From Fragum whitleyi (Eukaryota; Mollusca; Bivalvia; Cardiida; Cardiidae): a stretch of DNA of 64,000 bases. Below are positions 14,301-29,300 of the stretch, piece by piece (the stretch's first letter is position 1; each line of letters begins with the position of its first letter). The notes under the pieces were generated by a model, which had not been told where the DNA came from, did no database searches, and saw only the letters and a list, made by a program, of their open reading frames with translations. Location: the NCBI GenBank assembly GCA_948146395.1, contig OX411545.1, positions 19,475,526 to 19,539,525 of the forward strand, written 5' to 3'. A program made the position numbers and the translations under genes.

Positions 14301-17300
14301 GTGATCGGATAAAAAATATGTATTTCGTGGGCGGAGGTCATTTCTCTATATGATATATAGTGGAAACTTTGAATATCATTTTCTCAGAATATAATTGATG
14401 GATATCAACCAAATTTCACTGGAATGATCCTTGAGTGAACCTTTATCATGCAGCTAAAAATAATTGTGATTGGATGAAAAATATGTCTTTTATGAGCAGA
14501 GGTCATTTCTCTATATGTTATATAGTGGAAACTTTGAAAATCAATTCATCAGTAGAACCTTTAATATCTTAAAATCTAGTCAATCCTTAGATTTGCTATT
14601 TCAAGAATTTCAAGCCTTTAATTATACTATATTTAGTTAAGATGGGCTTCTAATTCATGTTCATTTTGGAATTTGCTGAATAAAAGTGATTGAGGAAGTC
14701 TAGAGTAGACAAAATATAAATGAAATGGTTAAATACAACATAAATAAATTAAAAAACAAAAGAGAAAGTATTTACGAAAATATTATGATTATTCAGATAA
14801 GACTTATTCATAAGAATAATTTATATATTGAGTGGGCTTTTGTCCTATGTTGGGTGGGCTTTTGTCCAGTGGGCTTTTGTCAGCTGGGGTTTTGTCCCAG
14901 TGGGCTTTTGACCTAGTGGGCTTTTGTCCGTACCCCGGCATGGTCACCTAATCATGGCTTCCTGGTATTTTTGTACCAATATGTTACCACAATATTCTAG
15001 AGATTGAAGCCTCTGGCTGCTTGAATCCCCATCATTCTTGTGTTTTAACAATTTAATGGCTTAGCGTGAAACAGTTCTATTTATTTTTCGGCAGTTACTA
15101 CTGTTTGGCACTAAGCCATCAAATTAGAATAAACTACCTCTTGAGTGTATATTTTCAAAATGAACTCATTCTAAAAGGGAAAGACTTAAGACTTCTTAAT
15201 ATCAAAAACAGCACAAAGGTATAAATTAAGTAATGTATGGGAATCTGATAGATTTACCATATCTCACAATGCAATCATAACAATAGATTCCCAATAAAAT
15301 CAATCTGTTCGTAGATCGTTATCCATTTTCAATCTAGAAATCAATATTTTATATTGAGAGGCCCTGGGGACACAAACCGTATTTGGTCATGGGGACGATA
15401 TTTGCATTAACCTGTCAAGACATGTAAAGAGCTGGTAACCCTTTTCGGTATAGGAGAAAGTTGTTCATATATGTCACCTGTCATGCAAAAAGTGACAATC
15501 TGGGAACACCATGAATTAAAATTTACAAAAGAGATTGGTTCTAGTACAGGCCAATCAGGGGTTGCCTTTCCAAAATTGTTTCACTGGAAGGTAGAATGAT
15601 TATTCTAGATTCAGAAAATTAGTTGATTGTGAAAATATTTAACCCTAGTCAGTCTATGCAGTCCGCGCAGTCAGACTTAGGATCAAGACTTTACGTTCTA
15701 CCCAGATGGTCCCTTTTGTGTGACAGGTCACATATGGCTGATCTCTGGCTATACCTCCTACTAAATCAGGAATATTCTAGGTTTAGCATGACAAGGGTTT
15801 ATAAGCTCACTAATATAATTAAACATAACTGCAATATAGTAACTTGAAAGATTTTCAAAGTAGCATTAAACATAATACAAGAAAATAAAGTCTTTATTTC
15901 TTTTCAAAGCTGATTCTCAAACTTAAAAGATATTGGTAAGAAATTTTATCATATGAATATTTCGGTTGTAGGAAAAAAACCCCACAGGGACAAAACCCCA
16001 CAACCAAAATTTTATAGAGTGGACAAAACCCCACACCAATCATTTTTGACAGTGGACAAAACCCCACACCATCCATTTTTGACAGTGGACAAAACCCCAC
16101 ACCTCCATTATTTTTAGAGATACCAATACCCCATTCTATTGATTACTTACATATCTGGTTATAAATTCTAAACAGAAAGTACAATTCATAATGATCTTTC
16201 ATTTTGGGCATTGACATTAATTGGCCTAACGACTAGTCTACTTCAAGATGGCTCTTCAAAATACAGAATATTAAAGTGATTTCTACCTAATTTTCCTAAC
16301 ATTAAACACATAAAGGTATAATTGATTGTTTCAAATGCCATTTATTATTATGGCTGAGACATTCATGTGATGTTATGGACAGGTCATTTGCTCTACAACC
16401 ATGTTGAAGACTACACTAAAAGGTTGAAAATCTTTGCAGCTTGTAGAGACTTACTATGCACAGAAACTGGGTCAACAATTTTATTCAACATTTGCATTTT
16501 ACACCTTTCTTCTTGTTCTAATTAATAGTTTTGACATCAAATTAATGTGATTGCGCATAAACCAATTAATGGTGTTAAATAGAAAAGACATAAATTATAC
16601 CTAAAATGGTTATTATTTATAAGCATGGAGACTTGTGTTGATCATTATGCACCTTTTATGATATTTGTCATATTGAAAACAGATTATGAGTAATTAAGAC
16701 AAACATGACCATTTCTTTGAATAACTTGACTAACTGATAATTTGATTTATTTTCCCAACCTATTAATGTCAATAATAACTTCAAAGAATTGTATAATCAT
16801 AAAGTTTATTAATGGATGTGCAACATAACCTGATATAATTTAATCCACTAAAGTACAAACAATTTGCGCAATGTCTATTAGTATAAAATGTAGTTTAGAT
16901 GGTTTCATAGATATATTTAAAAATGAAGTTTTCCATTTATTCCTTCCCATGCTGTTCATTGTAGTTCAGCAGTATAATCTTTAGGATCTGCTTTTTGTTT
17001 GAAACAGAGTTTAGATTTAACAAGGAAAGAGTTGAATGATTAGCATCTATAACAAAATTACCTAGTACATTTGTAAATGATGAATACAAAATATTTACAC
17101 AGAGTAATTTTCTTGCTCTAAGAAAGTTAACATCAGAGAAAACTTCAGTAATTAAATGATACATAATATAAATTTAAGATATCAGGCTAAAGTATTTGCA
17201 ATGTTAATGTATACATTTTACGCATTTAAGAACATTTTTAGGCAGGAATGGGGTATTGTTCACTGTTTTACCATAAATGAAGTGTGGGGTTTTGTCCACT

Positions 17301-20300
17301 GTCAAAAATGGATGGTGTGGGGTTTTGTCCACTGCCAAAAATGGATGGTGTGGGGTTTTGTCCACTCTATAAAATTTTGGTTGTGGGGTTTTGTCCCTGT
17401 GGGGTTTTGTCCGTATACCGAATATTTCATGGTTATTTTCTTTTATTGGTCTAAAAATTTCTTTTCGATGGAACATGAAAAAGCCTAATTTCCAGCTAGG
17501 CTGCTTGAAGGTTTAAGTGCGGGCGAAAAGCATGTTTGAATGTTTTGGTTATATAAACTTTTGTCCAATGTACATGGTTAACATATCATCGACATCATTC
17601 TAAAACCTAGTAACTACAGCCTAACTAAAGCTGTAGTTACAAGGTTTTAGAATGATGTCAACAATATGGTGTCCTGTTTAGTCAAAGGGGAAAGGGTTCC
17701 TCAGGGGCCCCTAATTACCTTACTTAAAACCCTAATAGGGACAGACAATATGACTCACGGCAGCTGTCTGGTTTGGTGTACAAAAATTTGTCAATGGTCA
17801 TACACATTGAATGTGTACAGGTAATTTTGACAGATGAAAAGACAAATTAACATGTAATCAACCCTTTTTTTACAACCAAAACCTTTTGTTTTTGAATAAA
17901 GACTAGGTTCAACTTTAATTTTTTCCAACAATATTTAACCCTTTACTGTTTAATCCCTGCTTTTTACGTGCCAGTGATTTTATGATTGAGAAAACATTGT
18001 GAAAATAGAAGAAATTGCTTCTGTCAAGCAATTTCTTCTTTTTCCACACTATTTTCTACCCTACTGAATGGTTATTTTTCAAATTAAATTTACTTTAAAT
18101 TTTCGTCTGCAAAACCTTTGAATTTGGACAGGTCTAAAATTTTGTAAAACGGGAAAGGGTTGAAAAGTGAATGATTTTGCAATATCCATTTCGTATAATT
18201 CCTTGTGGATTGATCAAATTACTAAGGGAGGAAAGGGATTTTGACTAATGAAAACTAAGATGAAATTTTGACAGTTGAGAAACCAGTCTTCTTTTCATCA
18301 TTTCGTTATCAAACCAATTTTAGTAATGTGAATGGATATTGAAAAAGGGATTATTTACATGTGAGAATTGCAAAAATGAGTGTCTTCATAAATAACTTTT
18401 ATAACAGTTATGAAATTAAAAAAAAAAAAGTTTTTGTCATGAAGATAAGATAATCTGAAGATTTGATAAAAACTGCTTAATCATTTGCATTTTTATGTAA
18501 TTGAAGTGGGTTTTTTTTCCCCTTCTTATCTCATGTTTATTTTTAAAATGGAAAAAATACTAAGAAATAATATAAATGACGCTGATAACAATCGTCTTTA
18601 AATACTAAGGAAGCCATCACCAATTAACAAAAATGTATAGATTGGTCTAAATTGAATGAAGTTTTAGCAACAAATCAGGTTGATATAACCTCAAAATATC
18701 TTGCTGTCTGAGTAGAAACTGATGAAAAATTCAAAAATTGCTTTATTTTCTGGGGTACCCATTCTTGTATGAATTATTTTCTTTAAGATGATGAAACAAT
18801 TGCCCTGCTTTTAGTATGCGAAAATGTTTGGAAAACATGTAGAAATTGTATCCAGCTTTGCGTGTGATTACACATGCAAAGCTGGGTACCATTACGCAAA
18901 TGTTTGCCTATCAGTTTCATCCTGAACCCAGGGCTGGACTGGATTATGTTCAATGTACAGAGGAAAGTGAAATATAATATTTCTAATTTAAGGTAAAGAG
19001 CCGAATTTGATCCCTTTGAAGGGATTTTGGCAGGACATGGTACACACGAAATATTGTGTGCCTGTGATTTTACCTGAAAAAATGGATCTTTGTTTCGATT
19101 TTTATTTGAAAATGGATCTTTGTTCAGTTATTCCTTGATCAATAAGTTTTTAATGACTTTTTCTCTTAATTGGCAATATTTAATAGGCAATATTTATTTA
19201 TGCAGTGTGAAATTGAGTGCAATAATACAAGTAGAACTGTGTTTCCATTTTTTCTTTGAAGAAAGATGCAGAAAAAAATACAGAAAAAATATTTTATCCA
19301 TTACACTTCTCTCCATTTAATAAGCATGAAGTTGTCTTAAACCACAATTCATTTTCCACAATAATTTACGAAGCTTTTTTCTTCAGGTGCATCAAATTTT
19401 GAATTGTATGGGAATGAATTGAAGGGTTGAATTAGTGTTTTTATCTGCTACATCTGTAGTTTGATGCATTTGTTCAAAGTTAACTTTAATTAGAAAGATT
19501 AAAATTACTCGCTACATTAAGATTTTTATCAATTAGTTAAACCTTTGATGCTATCAATGGAAGAATAAGTCGTTTGTGTGACTAAAATTGTTCATGTGTG
19601 TGCGACATGAATTGGACTTTACAATTGTGTAACATTTTGGAATACTTCACAAAAAATGCACATTTATAGTCGTTATGAAAGTGCTTGTGGATTGGACTTA
19701 TCTAATTTGTTAGATTTTAAACGATGTTGCCATTGACAAGGCTTAGAAGAGGTGAGACACAAAAAATTTATCAGATCTACAGATAGATGGGGTATTTTGG
19801 ATTTTAGATCTAAGTATTTCAATAATTATTGCACAAACCCTATGTTGTTGGTAATCATAAGAATTGTCTCATTGAGACCATTCAAATGGGTACCCACAAC
19901 ATAAGGTTTCAATGAGAAATAAAGATTTAGGCTGGCTTTACCCCCCTCTTATCTGTACCTTTATGGATTTATGTTATCATTAGTAAACATGTTATGACAT
20001 ATCAGTTTAGTGAAAAAAAATTCTGAATTTGAATTAGCAAGGACTAAAAACTCACTGCAAGATATTAAAGTGACTGCTTTGAACCTCAACCAAATCACTT
20101 TGCAAAATTCTTAATATAATGAGAGAGCTGCTGGTGGCTCTGAAATATTGTGGTTGTATTTGTTTGTTCGTTTGAATGGGGTTTTACATGTGCATCTGCA
20201 GCACCTCACAATGGATTCCGGGTATTTCACACACCTGTACTACCATCACATCCTTTCCTAGCTTCCAGCTGCTATCCCACATAGGTCTACAATTATCTAC

Positions 20301-23300
20301 CCATTGGTGGTAGACAAATAGTTGGAAAGGATGAGTGCCGCTCAAACCCGATATAGGTTGTACTGGTGTAAGAAAGTCAAACTATAGCAAGGTGCACCAG
20401 ATGTTGTAAATGTAACTAAAATGTGGCCTTGAGTTCCATAAAAAGTCATGTAGCCAAATCTAACCAACGCCCATACAGCATTTCTTTAAATTCCTGTTGT
20501 TAAAGAATAAATTACTTTGTTTGATTTAAACAATAATTTCAATACCATAGGATCATAATCCTATGGCTTAAGATATCAAGATAAAGCCTTGTCAAGCTCA
20601 CCCTGGACTGCAGTCTAAATCTACCACCAGTGTATGCCCTTTAACCCATCATCAAATGACAAAATTTTAGACAGGTCAATATGTCATAGAAGTTGCAGAT
20701 GGCAATTTTCAGTTCATGATTTTTTTTTAGAATGTTTGCTTTAAAGAAGAAAACATTCTGGACAATGAAGAAATTGCTTGTAAAAGGCACTTTCTTCATT
20801 GTCCAAAATGTTCTCCAAAGCCTCTTTAACCAGAGGTATCATAAAGCTACGATTTATTGGAAGGGGTTAATATAGTTAGAGTTATCTATTTCATTTGAAA
20901 TAAACTTTGTGCTACAATCATGCTTTCTTGTGCTCAATCTTCTTTTTTGCAGTTTCTCACACATGAATTCAATTATTTTGACAAAGAAATAACTATTTTT
21001 CATTTCTATTTTTAGCCCTTTTTGATGCTGTAGAACATCAGGACCTTGATGTTGTCAAGGAGATATTAGAGACAAATGGCCTTGACATTAACAGGTGAGA
21101 TATGAATGGTGCCACTTACACATGGGGTGTTTGCTGTTGAGCTATGCCCTGTGTTCAGGTTGACAAAATGGTGCAAACTTTTTGCCAATTTTACCCCGCT
21201 TTGCATGCTAGGGTGCATGCAAAGCAGGGTAAAATTTGCTAACAGTTTGCACCATTTTTTCATTCTTATTCCACGGTTGGTTTCAATATCAAGAGGTCGC
21301 AAGCATGATTCAGTAAGAGTGACTTTAAATCTTGGTCCTCTCCTTGGCCCACAAATGTTTGTGCTAGTACTGACATTTCTTCAATGTTTTTCAGTGGTTT
21401 ATCGAGAAATAACGGTAGATTATCACTTGATAATCTCACCGCAATAGCAATTAAATTATCAAAAACTTATACCCTGCTTTTGTGCATTTCATCCTATCTT
21501 ACGTCAACTATGTGGAGCAAAATAAGTGACGTCACAATGAACTTTGCATAGCAATCACGGGCTTTACGAAAATATGTCCTTGAAATTTCACTTTTTGTCT
21601 CATTTTTGCAATAAAGAAATAGAATAATCATTTGTTTTTCAAGTAAGATCGATTAATATTTCAATCATGAACAACAAAAGCTATATTTTCACTATTGTGA
21701 AAATACAGCTTTTATTGATCACTCAATGAATATAAATCGATCTTACACTGAAACAAATGATTATCCTCTTTATGTTCAGGATGAAAATCTTTGCAAAACA
21801 TTCTAGAAATGATAATCTGCTTTGCACATATTCATATGGCTTAGCTTCCCCAATTATTTTCTGGTATGTATTCTCTGTCTCTGTCCTCATTTTTTTCAAG
21901 TTAGTACCTTCCCCCATTCTTGAACAATTCTCATTTTGAGCACCTCAATCTTAAAATGGTTCCTTAATAATTAGCCCTCAAACCCATCTAGTTTAAGAGT
22001 TTTTTTTTTTTGGAAGCATTAAGTTTAGACAGTGAAAGATAAAGTCTTAATAAATTTGCAAGATATTTTTGCCTTATCAGTCAAGTTTTGATAAGAGGGT
22101 TTTAGTAACAAAGTTTGACGGATTATGGTCCCCGTATGTGGAAGAAAAATGGCTTTTATTTTCAAATTAGTTAAACATTGACTTTGACAGTGTGTTAAAC
22201 CAAGACTAAATGGGACTTTATGTGGGATTGTAGCTAATTGTATGATGAGGTAAACATTTATTTCTGACATCAAAAGTATAATATGTGGGATGAATTCTTT
22301 CCTCATCATAGTTCATAACAGTTTTGATTTAAAAAGTATCAATATTTTTTTACTGAAATGAATTTGTATTTGCTTTAGTTTTGTGCTTATCTCCCAATAA
22401 TGTGCCTGTGTTTGCTTGGCCCCAAAGACATGTGTCTTAGATGCATACACTAAGCAACATACTGCATTTAGAAAATTTGCTGATAGTCTGAAAAAACAAC
22501 ACTTTTGAGTCAATAGCTTGTTAGTTCACGGAATATAAGTCTTTTATCTGATGTAATTGTAAGAAAGTCACTTACAGGCTAAAGTTATCAAAATCTAAAA
22601 TGGTATAGTATTTCCCCTAATAAAAGCACCCTCCCTAATACATGTAGTAGCACCCCTATATTTTTTAATGAGAAAACCCCCTCCAAATGCCTAAATTTAA
22701 GAACTTGTTGAGACTTCTTCTCTGATTTGATGTGAATTATTCATATGATTGTTTAGAGGAAATTCACCTCAAATTAAAGGGAAAAGGCCCTAAAGGTCCT
22801 AGGGCCTGTTTTACTAAACATCTTATGATCATTTCTTGCGTAAGTCAAAATTTAAGTTGCTTCTACAGTAGGACCTAAATATGGCATTCTGCCATGCATA
22901 ATCTCTTTGGAATCATCATTTAAAGACGATTTCAATGAGATATTGCAAGGCAGAATCTGACAACGAATGAAAACATCAGGGGCCATTTGTGATTTTGAAT
23001 TACGATTATACTCATTGTAAGAGGTTTAGTAAAATGGGCCCCTGATCTACAATGTTGGTCTTTCAAGGCCTCACTTGAATGCATCAACATGTTTGGATTC
23101 CACTCTTGAAGAATATTTGGAACATTATCATCCATAAGCCAGATGTTCGAGGTTCCTAGGTTATTTATGATATTTTTGCTTTGTGTTTTTTTAGTGTCAA
23201 CAGTGAGTTTTTGACTCCCCTTGATGTTGCCATCATGACTAACAATATACCCATGGCTAAAATGCTTCTGGCACATGGAGCCCGAGAGAGTCCAGTCTGT

Positions 23301-26300
23301 AAGTATATTTGTCTCTTTGTCAATCTTTAGACATGTAGTTGAAAAATTAGTATGATTTGGCAAAATGTTTTTTAACACCTATAACAAACAACCCAAGGGT
23401 TAAATGCAAGGAAGTTGTCATGCTACTTCAGATACCTTTGAGATAAGGTAGATTGAAATTTTAAGAAATTGACAATATATATTTTCCCTATAATGCTTTA
23501 AAGATAACATTTTTTTTAAATTGTGTAAAATGGGTGATTTTACAATTAAAGATTTACTGTTTTCTTATGTTACAGTTCAAAAGGGTGACAGATCAGCTCG
23601 CCTGGACAATCTTGTATCAGAGGCTGAACGTCGTGTGGTTGATCTGACTGCTGCGGTATTAAATGGAAGTGCTGGTAATAGTGTGATATCGTCGTCTCAA
23701 CAGAGAGAGAATGAACGACAGCTGAGTCATTGGGAATTCCGACATAAACTCTTAAAACGGATGAAAGCTGGATATGATCATGCTCGTAAGTTAGATGCAG
23801 TGATGTCATGCTGTATTATGAAATATCATGCTGATTAGTTATGCAAGCAAGTGGCTAATTACCTTAGATGAAAAGATACTTCCAGATTTGTCATATTTGA
23901 AAGAATAGACAGACAGTTAGTAATGGGAGAATGTAACAAGTTATTTCTCAACATAACTGCTTCAACGATTGAAGATGTTACAGAGGACAAGTATCAATTG
24001 AGGGAATTTCCAACGTTTTTGCTAACCCTTGTAAAATTCTTTGTTGGAAAGGAAAGTTAATTGTTTGTAACAAACAATTTCTTCATTTTCCACAATATTT
24101 TCACAAATCTTGTACATTGAGACTTGCATGAAAAATAATTTACTGTATTATATATCAGTCTTGGTTAAATATCTTACTCTTGCCATATTTCTCCTAATAT
24201 ACATACTCGGTAACTATGCATAACATGGTCAGGAAGCTTTTATTTAGTATACCTTTTCTAATTTTTAAAGTCATTGAAATTGAAGTCTTTTAGGCCAATT
24301 TCCCTTTAACTTGAGGTAATTTCCTCTAAACAATCATATGAATCAAATTAGAGAAGGAGTCTCAACAAGTTCTTAAAATTTTGGCATTTGAACTTAGTTT
24401 TCTCAGTAAAGAATGTAGGGGTACTACTATAAGGGAGAGCGCTATAATCAGGGGAAATACTGTTAATCTAATGGCTACAATAATTGCTGTATTTATATTT
24501 GTCAGGATGTCCAGACCCACCCACCAACATCTCACTCAATGTATCGAGTAGTTCATCCTTACATGTCAAGTTTGGAGAACCGCTGAACAGAAATGGTGCT
24601 GTGGTTACAAAATATAAAGGTAGGTTTCTTTAAACGATTCAAAATAATGAGGATTTCATAGCTTTAATGAGAATCAAAGATAACCTCATTACAATTTCAG
24701 CCTTTCAGTTTAAGGTAAAACTCAAATGATTCTAAAAAAAACAAGAAAACTTATTGATTCTAAAAAACAAGAAAACTTTTGACACATTTTCCTACTTCTT
24801 GTATAAAAGTAAATTAAAGAGGCATAATGAAGTGTGTTAATTTCAAATAGGTTGAGTTCTTTCCAGAAAACTCTATTTTTCGTTCTTTGATTAGATTCAT
24901 CTTTCATGAATATGGTGGCAAAATCTGGTACCTAGTGTTTCTTGAGAGGCAGAAAAATTGTGATCATGTTGAAATTTATACAATTACAAATTCTATTTCA
25001 GTTGAATGGAGTAAGGAAGAAAATTTTTCACGTGTAGAAGGAGATTATATATTAGACGATGTTCGACATTTAGAGGTGGAAGTTAAAAACCTAACAAAGG
25101 GGACGCCATATTATATACGGGTAGCAGCTATGAATATGAAGGGGTTCAGTCCTTTTGCCATGTCTAATCCAACATACAGAGTACCCTCTAGTAAGAATCT
25201 CAATACAGTAAATCTTGTGTGAAGCGACCATGTAAGGGGCCACCAAAAAGGGGTTGTTTATGGGAATAGTTGCTTAATACAAACTATCATGATAACAGTT
25301 CATTTTGAAGGCATTTAAAGATTGTCGGTAAAGTTGTACTGATTCCTATGATGTTCAAACCCATTAGAATTGTGTTATTGAGACGATTCTAATGGGCTCT
25401 AACAGTATAAGATTCAAGAATAACCAATTTTTCATTGAGAGCGTCCTCTTTTACACTGGTTTAAGTCTATACATCCTGATTTTCCTTTTTAAACTAGGGA
25501 AGTTTAAAATTCATATTTTCAAAATAAATGCAGTCTCTCAGTAAGAGGATTCAATTCTTTCAGCTTTTTTTATACGCATGTCAATAGACAATTATTATGA
25601 AATCACTGGTGTCTTGGTGTTTGGGCAGGCAGGCTGCATCTACTTCTTTGACAGGAGTAAAACTCTGTCGCCTTATTTCAGATCTACTTGAAACTTGACA
25701 GTTATCTTCCTCTTATGATTATAGGGACAAGAACTGTAATTCTACCTAGCTGAATTGTTTAAGTTATTTCCCTTTGTTTTCATACATGGAGTTAGTGCAA
25801 CAGGCGTATCTTGTGACAATTTTCCACCTTGTTATTGTAATACAAATTTGCTAAGGTTTGTAATCATTATGACGAGGGTAAATATAAAATGAAAAAAAAT
25901 AGAGTGCTTGAATTGCTTCAGAAGTTATTGGAACAAAAAATTTTAAAGTCTTCATTATTCCTAAGAGAACATTAAAGTGAGCTACAAAATTTTTATTTTC
26001 AATAATCTCAGAGCCAGTCTTGATCATTTAAAAACAAGTGAAAAAAAATTCAATTTTACAAGAAAAACAAAGGATTATTCTTTTTCTTTAATGCAGATGT
26101 AAGTTTAAATTTGAAAATTGTAGGATAAAATATGTTGACCCTTGTCATGTTGAATAACAAATCTTGACAAATTCGCAACAAAATCTAAATGTGAGAGGGA
26201 ATTCATTTTGAAATTAATTTTTGAGCTTTTCTGGTTTCAAAAAAGTAACAACATGTGCTATAGACAAAGATCAGACTGCACATATGTGCAGGCTGATGTT

Positions 26301-29300
26301 TGTCTATATCTCCTGTCAAGGCAGGAATATTCCGGGTTCAGCATGACAAGGGTTAAAATTGTTTCACATAGCAATGTGATGATAGTAATTGAATGATGGG
26401 CCCTGCTTAGGTGTTTATTATTATTGTGAAATGAACAAAGATTTAAAACAGGTTTCAGTCTTTTATTACAGTGAGGATACCATTTTTAGCTCCACTGGCC
26501 GAAGGCCAGCGAGCTATTGTCATGGCGTTGTGTCCGTCGTGCGTCCGTGCGTCCGTGCGTCCGTGCGTGCGTAAACTTTTTCTTTAAACATCTTCTCCTC
26601 CAAAACCAATGGGTGGATTTTGATGAAACTTGGTAGAAATGTTCCTTGGGTGAACCTCTTCTAAAATTGTTAAAGAAATTTTGATTGACCCCCAAATATG
26701 GGCGTGGCAGGGCGTGGCATTTTTTCACTTTGAAATCTTTAAAAATCTTCTCCTCCCAAACCATTGGGTCAATTTCAATGAAACTTGGCATGGATGTTCC
26801 TTGGGTGACCCTTTACTTAAATTGTTCAAGAAATTTTGATTGACCCCCAAATATGGGCGTGGCAGGGTGGGGCTTATTTTGAGCCCAAAATCTTTGAATG
26901 ACATCTCCTCCTGAACCACTGGGCCGATTTCAACCAAACTTTATCAAAATGTTCCTGGGGTAACCCTTTTCAAAAATTGGTCCTGAAATTTTGTTTGGCC
27001 CCCAAATATGGGCGTGGCAGGGTGGGGCTTATTTGAGCCCGAAATCTTTGTACGACATTTCCTCCTGAACCATTGGGCCGATTTCAATGAAACTTTACCA
27101 GAATGTTCTTTGGGAGGCCCTTTCCAAAAGTTTCTCTCAAAATTTTGATTGGCCCATAAATATGGGTGTGGCAGGGTGGGGCTTATTTTCAGCCCGAATT
27201 CTTTGAAGGACATCTCCTCCTGAATCACTGGGCTGATTTCAATGAAATTTTACCAGAATGTTCCTGCTGTGACCCTTTTCAAAAATTGTATGCGAAATAT
27301 TAATTAGCCCATAAATATTGGCATGTCAGGGTGTGGCTTTTTTTTGAGCCCAAATCTTAGAACTACATCTCGTGATGAAAGTTTGGCCGATTTCAATGAA
27401 ACTTGAGAATTTTGGTGCAATGTGAGCCATACCCAGTTAATTAATATATAAAATAGGTCTTAAGAGATTTCAAAGTGTTGTTTTCATTCAAAGAAAGATT
27501 CATTTAATGCAAGTCTAATGATGTTAAAGCCAGTGGAGCGATACAGGCCCTCTTGGGCCTCTTGTTACAAATTAATCCAGATAATCCCCTTGCAAGCATT
27601 ATTAAATGGCTAATGTGGAATGTATATTCTAATATCTCTGAAAGTTTCTGACAAACTTTAGACAGAAATTATAAACAGCAATATATTCAGTATAATGGAT
27701 TATGTTTCAGGTTGGAGAGATTTGGATCAGACATTACCTAGGTCACAAGGAAAGTTAAAGATCCTTGAAGAATTATTTACGCAAGTCAAATCATTGAGGC
27801 CAGCAGATGCCCCAACCATCAAAGGTAAAATTTATTTACAGATAAATAGAGGATAATTGTTAGTTTGGGTGTAAGATCAATTGATATTTCATTGAGTGAA
27901 CAACAAAAGCTGAATTTTCACAAATAGCAAAGCCACATGTTAAGATAAAGCCTTTGTTGCTAACACAATGAAAAGATTAATCAATCAATTGTACAAACAA
28001 CCCCAAATGATTACTTTTCTACTTAAATACAAAATAGGAAGAAATATAAAATTTTTGGGACAAATCTTCATAAAACATGTCATTTAGCATGTGACTACAA
28101 TGCAACATCAGGATATTTTTATCACCCTCGACATATAGATGGCTCAGTGCAAAACAGTTGTTACTGCCTATATGTTTATAGGCAGTTACAATTGTTTCGT
28201 GCTTAGCCAGCGATTTGTTTATTGAGGTATGCTTTGATAATGTCAAATAGTGCAATAAGAACAAAACGAGGGGAAAATTTAGTAGAAATTTAAAGGGAAT
28301 TAACAATGTGATAACTTACCAGTAATATCACCTTGTTAATGTCAACAATATTGTTTTTTTCATTGGCCCCTTAAAGGATTGCATGGGGTATTGAAAATCC
28401 CTTTGGAATTCAGGCTTTGAAATTCATGTTCTTTGCTTGTTGTATTGAAAATTCCTTAGGAAAACAGGCTTTGAAATAAATGTTCTTTGCTTGTTCCTTT
28501 CACTAACTTTGCAAAATCCATTTTCTAACTTTCAGATTCACCTGCAACTTCATCCCCTGTACGCAAAAAGAAAGGCTTTAAGAATCTCTTCTCATCGGCA
28601 CCAAAATTCCATAAAACATTAAAACGGTAAGTTCTTGCTTTAAAATTGTTGAATGTTTCAAGCATTTTATATTTTTATGTGACTCTTCAACTACTTTCTT
28701 TATAGTCTTACCTTTAGATACTACTTTGTCATCTGTGACTTAAAAGCAATCCAAAACAATACAATACAACAAGTTTATTGCATTAATCATTCACAATGTT
28801 AGCAAATGACTTAAACAAAAACAGAGGAAATACATAGACTTACAGAAGAACAATGTGTACATATTTAGTTTCATTATTGAAAGCAAAATATATATACAGT
28901 AAAACTTAAGCGACCACTTATGGGAATACCAAAAACATTTGTTAAAGAAAACGGCTGCTTAATATTCTTTTTGTTAACAAATAAACATAGTTTTTGATTG
29001 AATATGTGTATTATTGCGAAATTTTCAATAATCCTATGTCATTGAGACAATTTTGTTGAGTTTTAACAAGATAGGATTCATTTTCAATAATAATTCGACC
29101 AACTATACCTGCTTTTCAAGATTTTCAGCTTTAGAAAAAAGGTCACTTAATAGATGTGGTCCCTTAAGCAATGTTGACTGTACTTCCCTTTTTTGAATCT
29201 TTAAAAGTTTTCATATCTGTATTCTGGTTACAGTGGTGTATATCTTGCCTGTTACTTCCGGTTTGAAGATAAAGTCCTAGTCACGTCTGAAGAACAACTA

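Noticed and set aside
15894..17488. Repeat proteins (VGFCPLSKM and WGFVHCQKWM types)
   Set aside because: They are translations of the two inverted unit arrays at the ends of the Mutator-like element; no start context or independent coding signal.
26486..27228. Minus-strand open frames with YLGVNQNF and GSPKEH repeats
   Set aside because: They arise from the 155-base core repeats of the pearl-like element and are interrupted at each unit.
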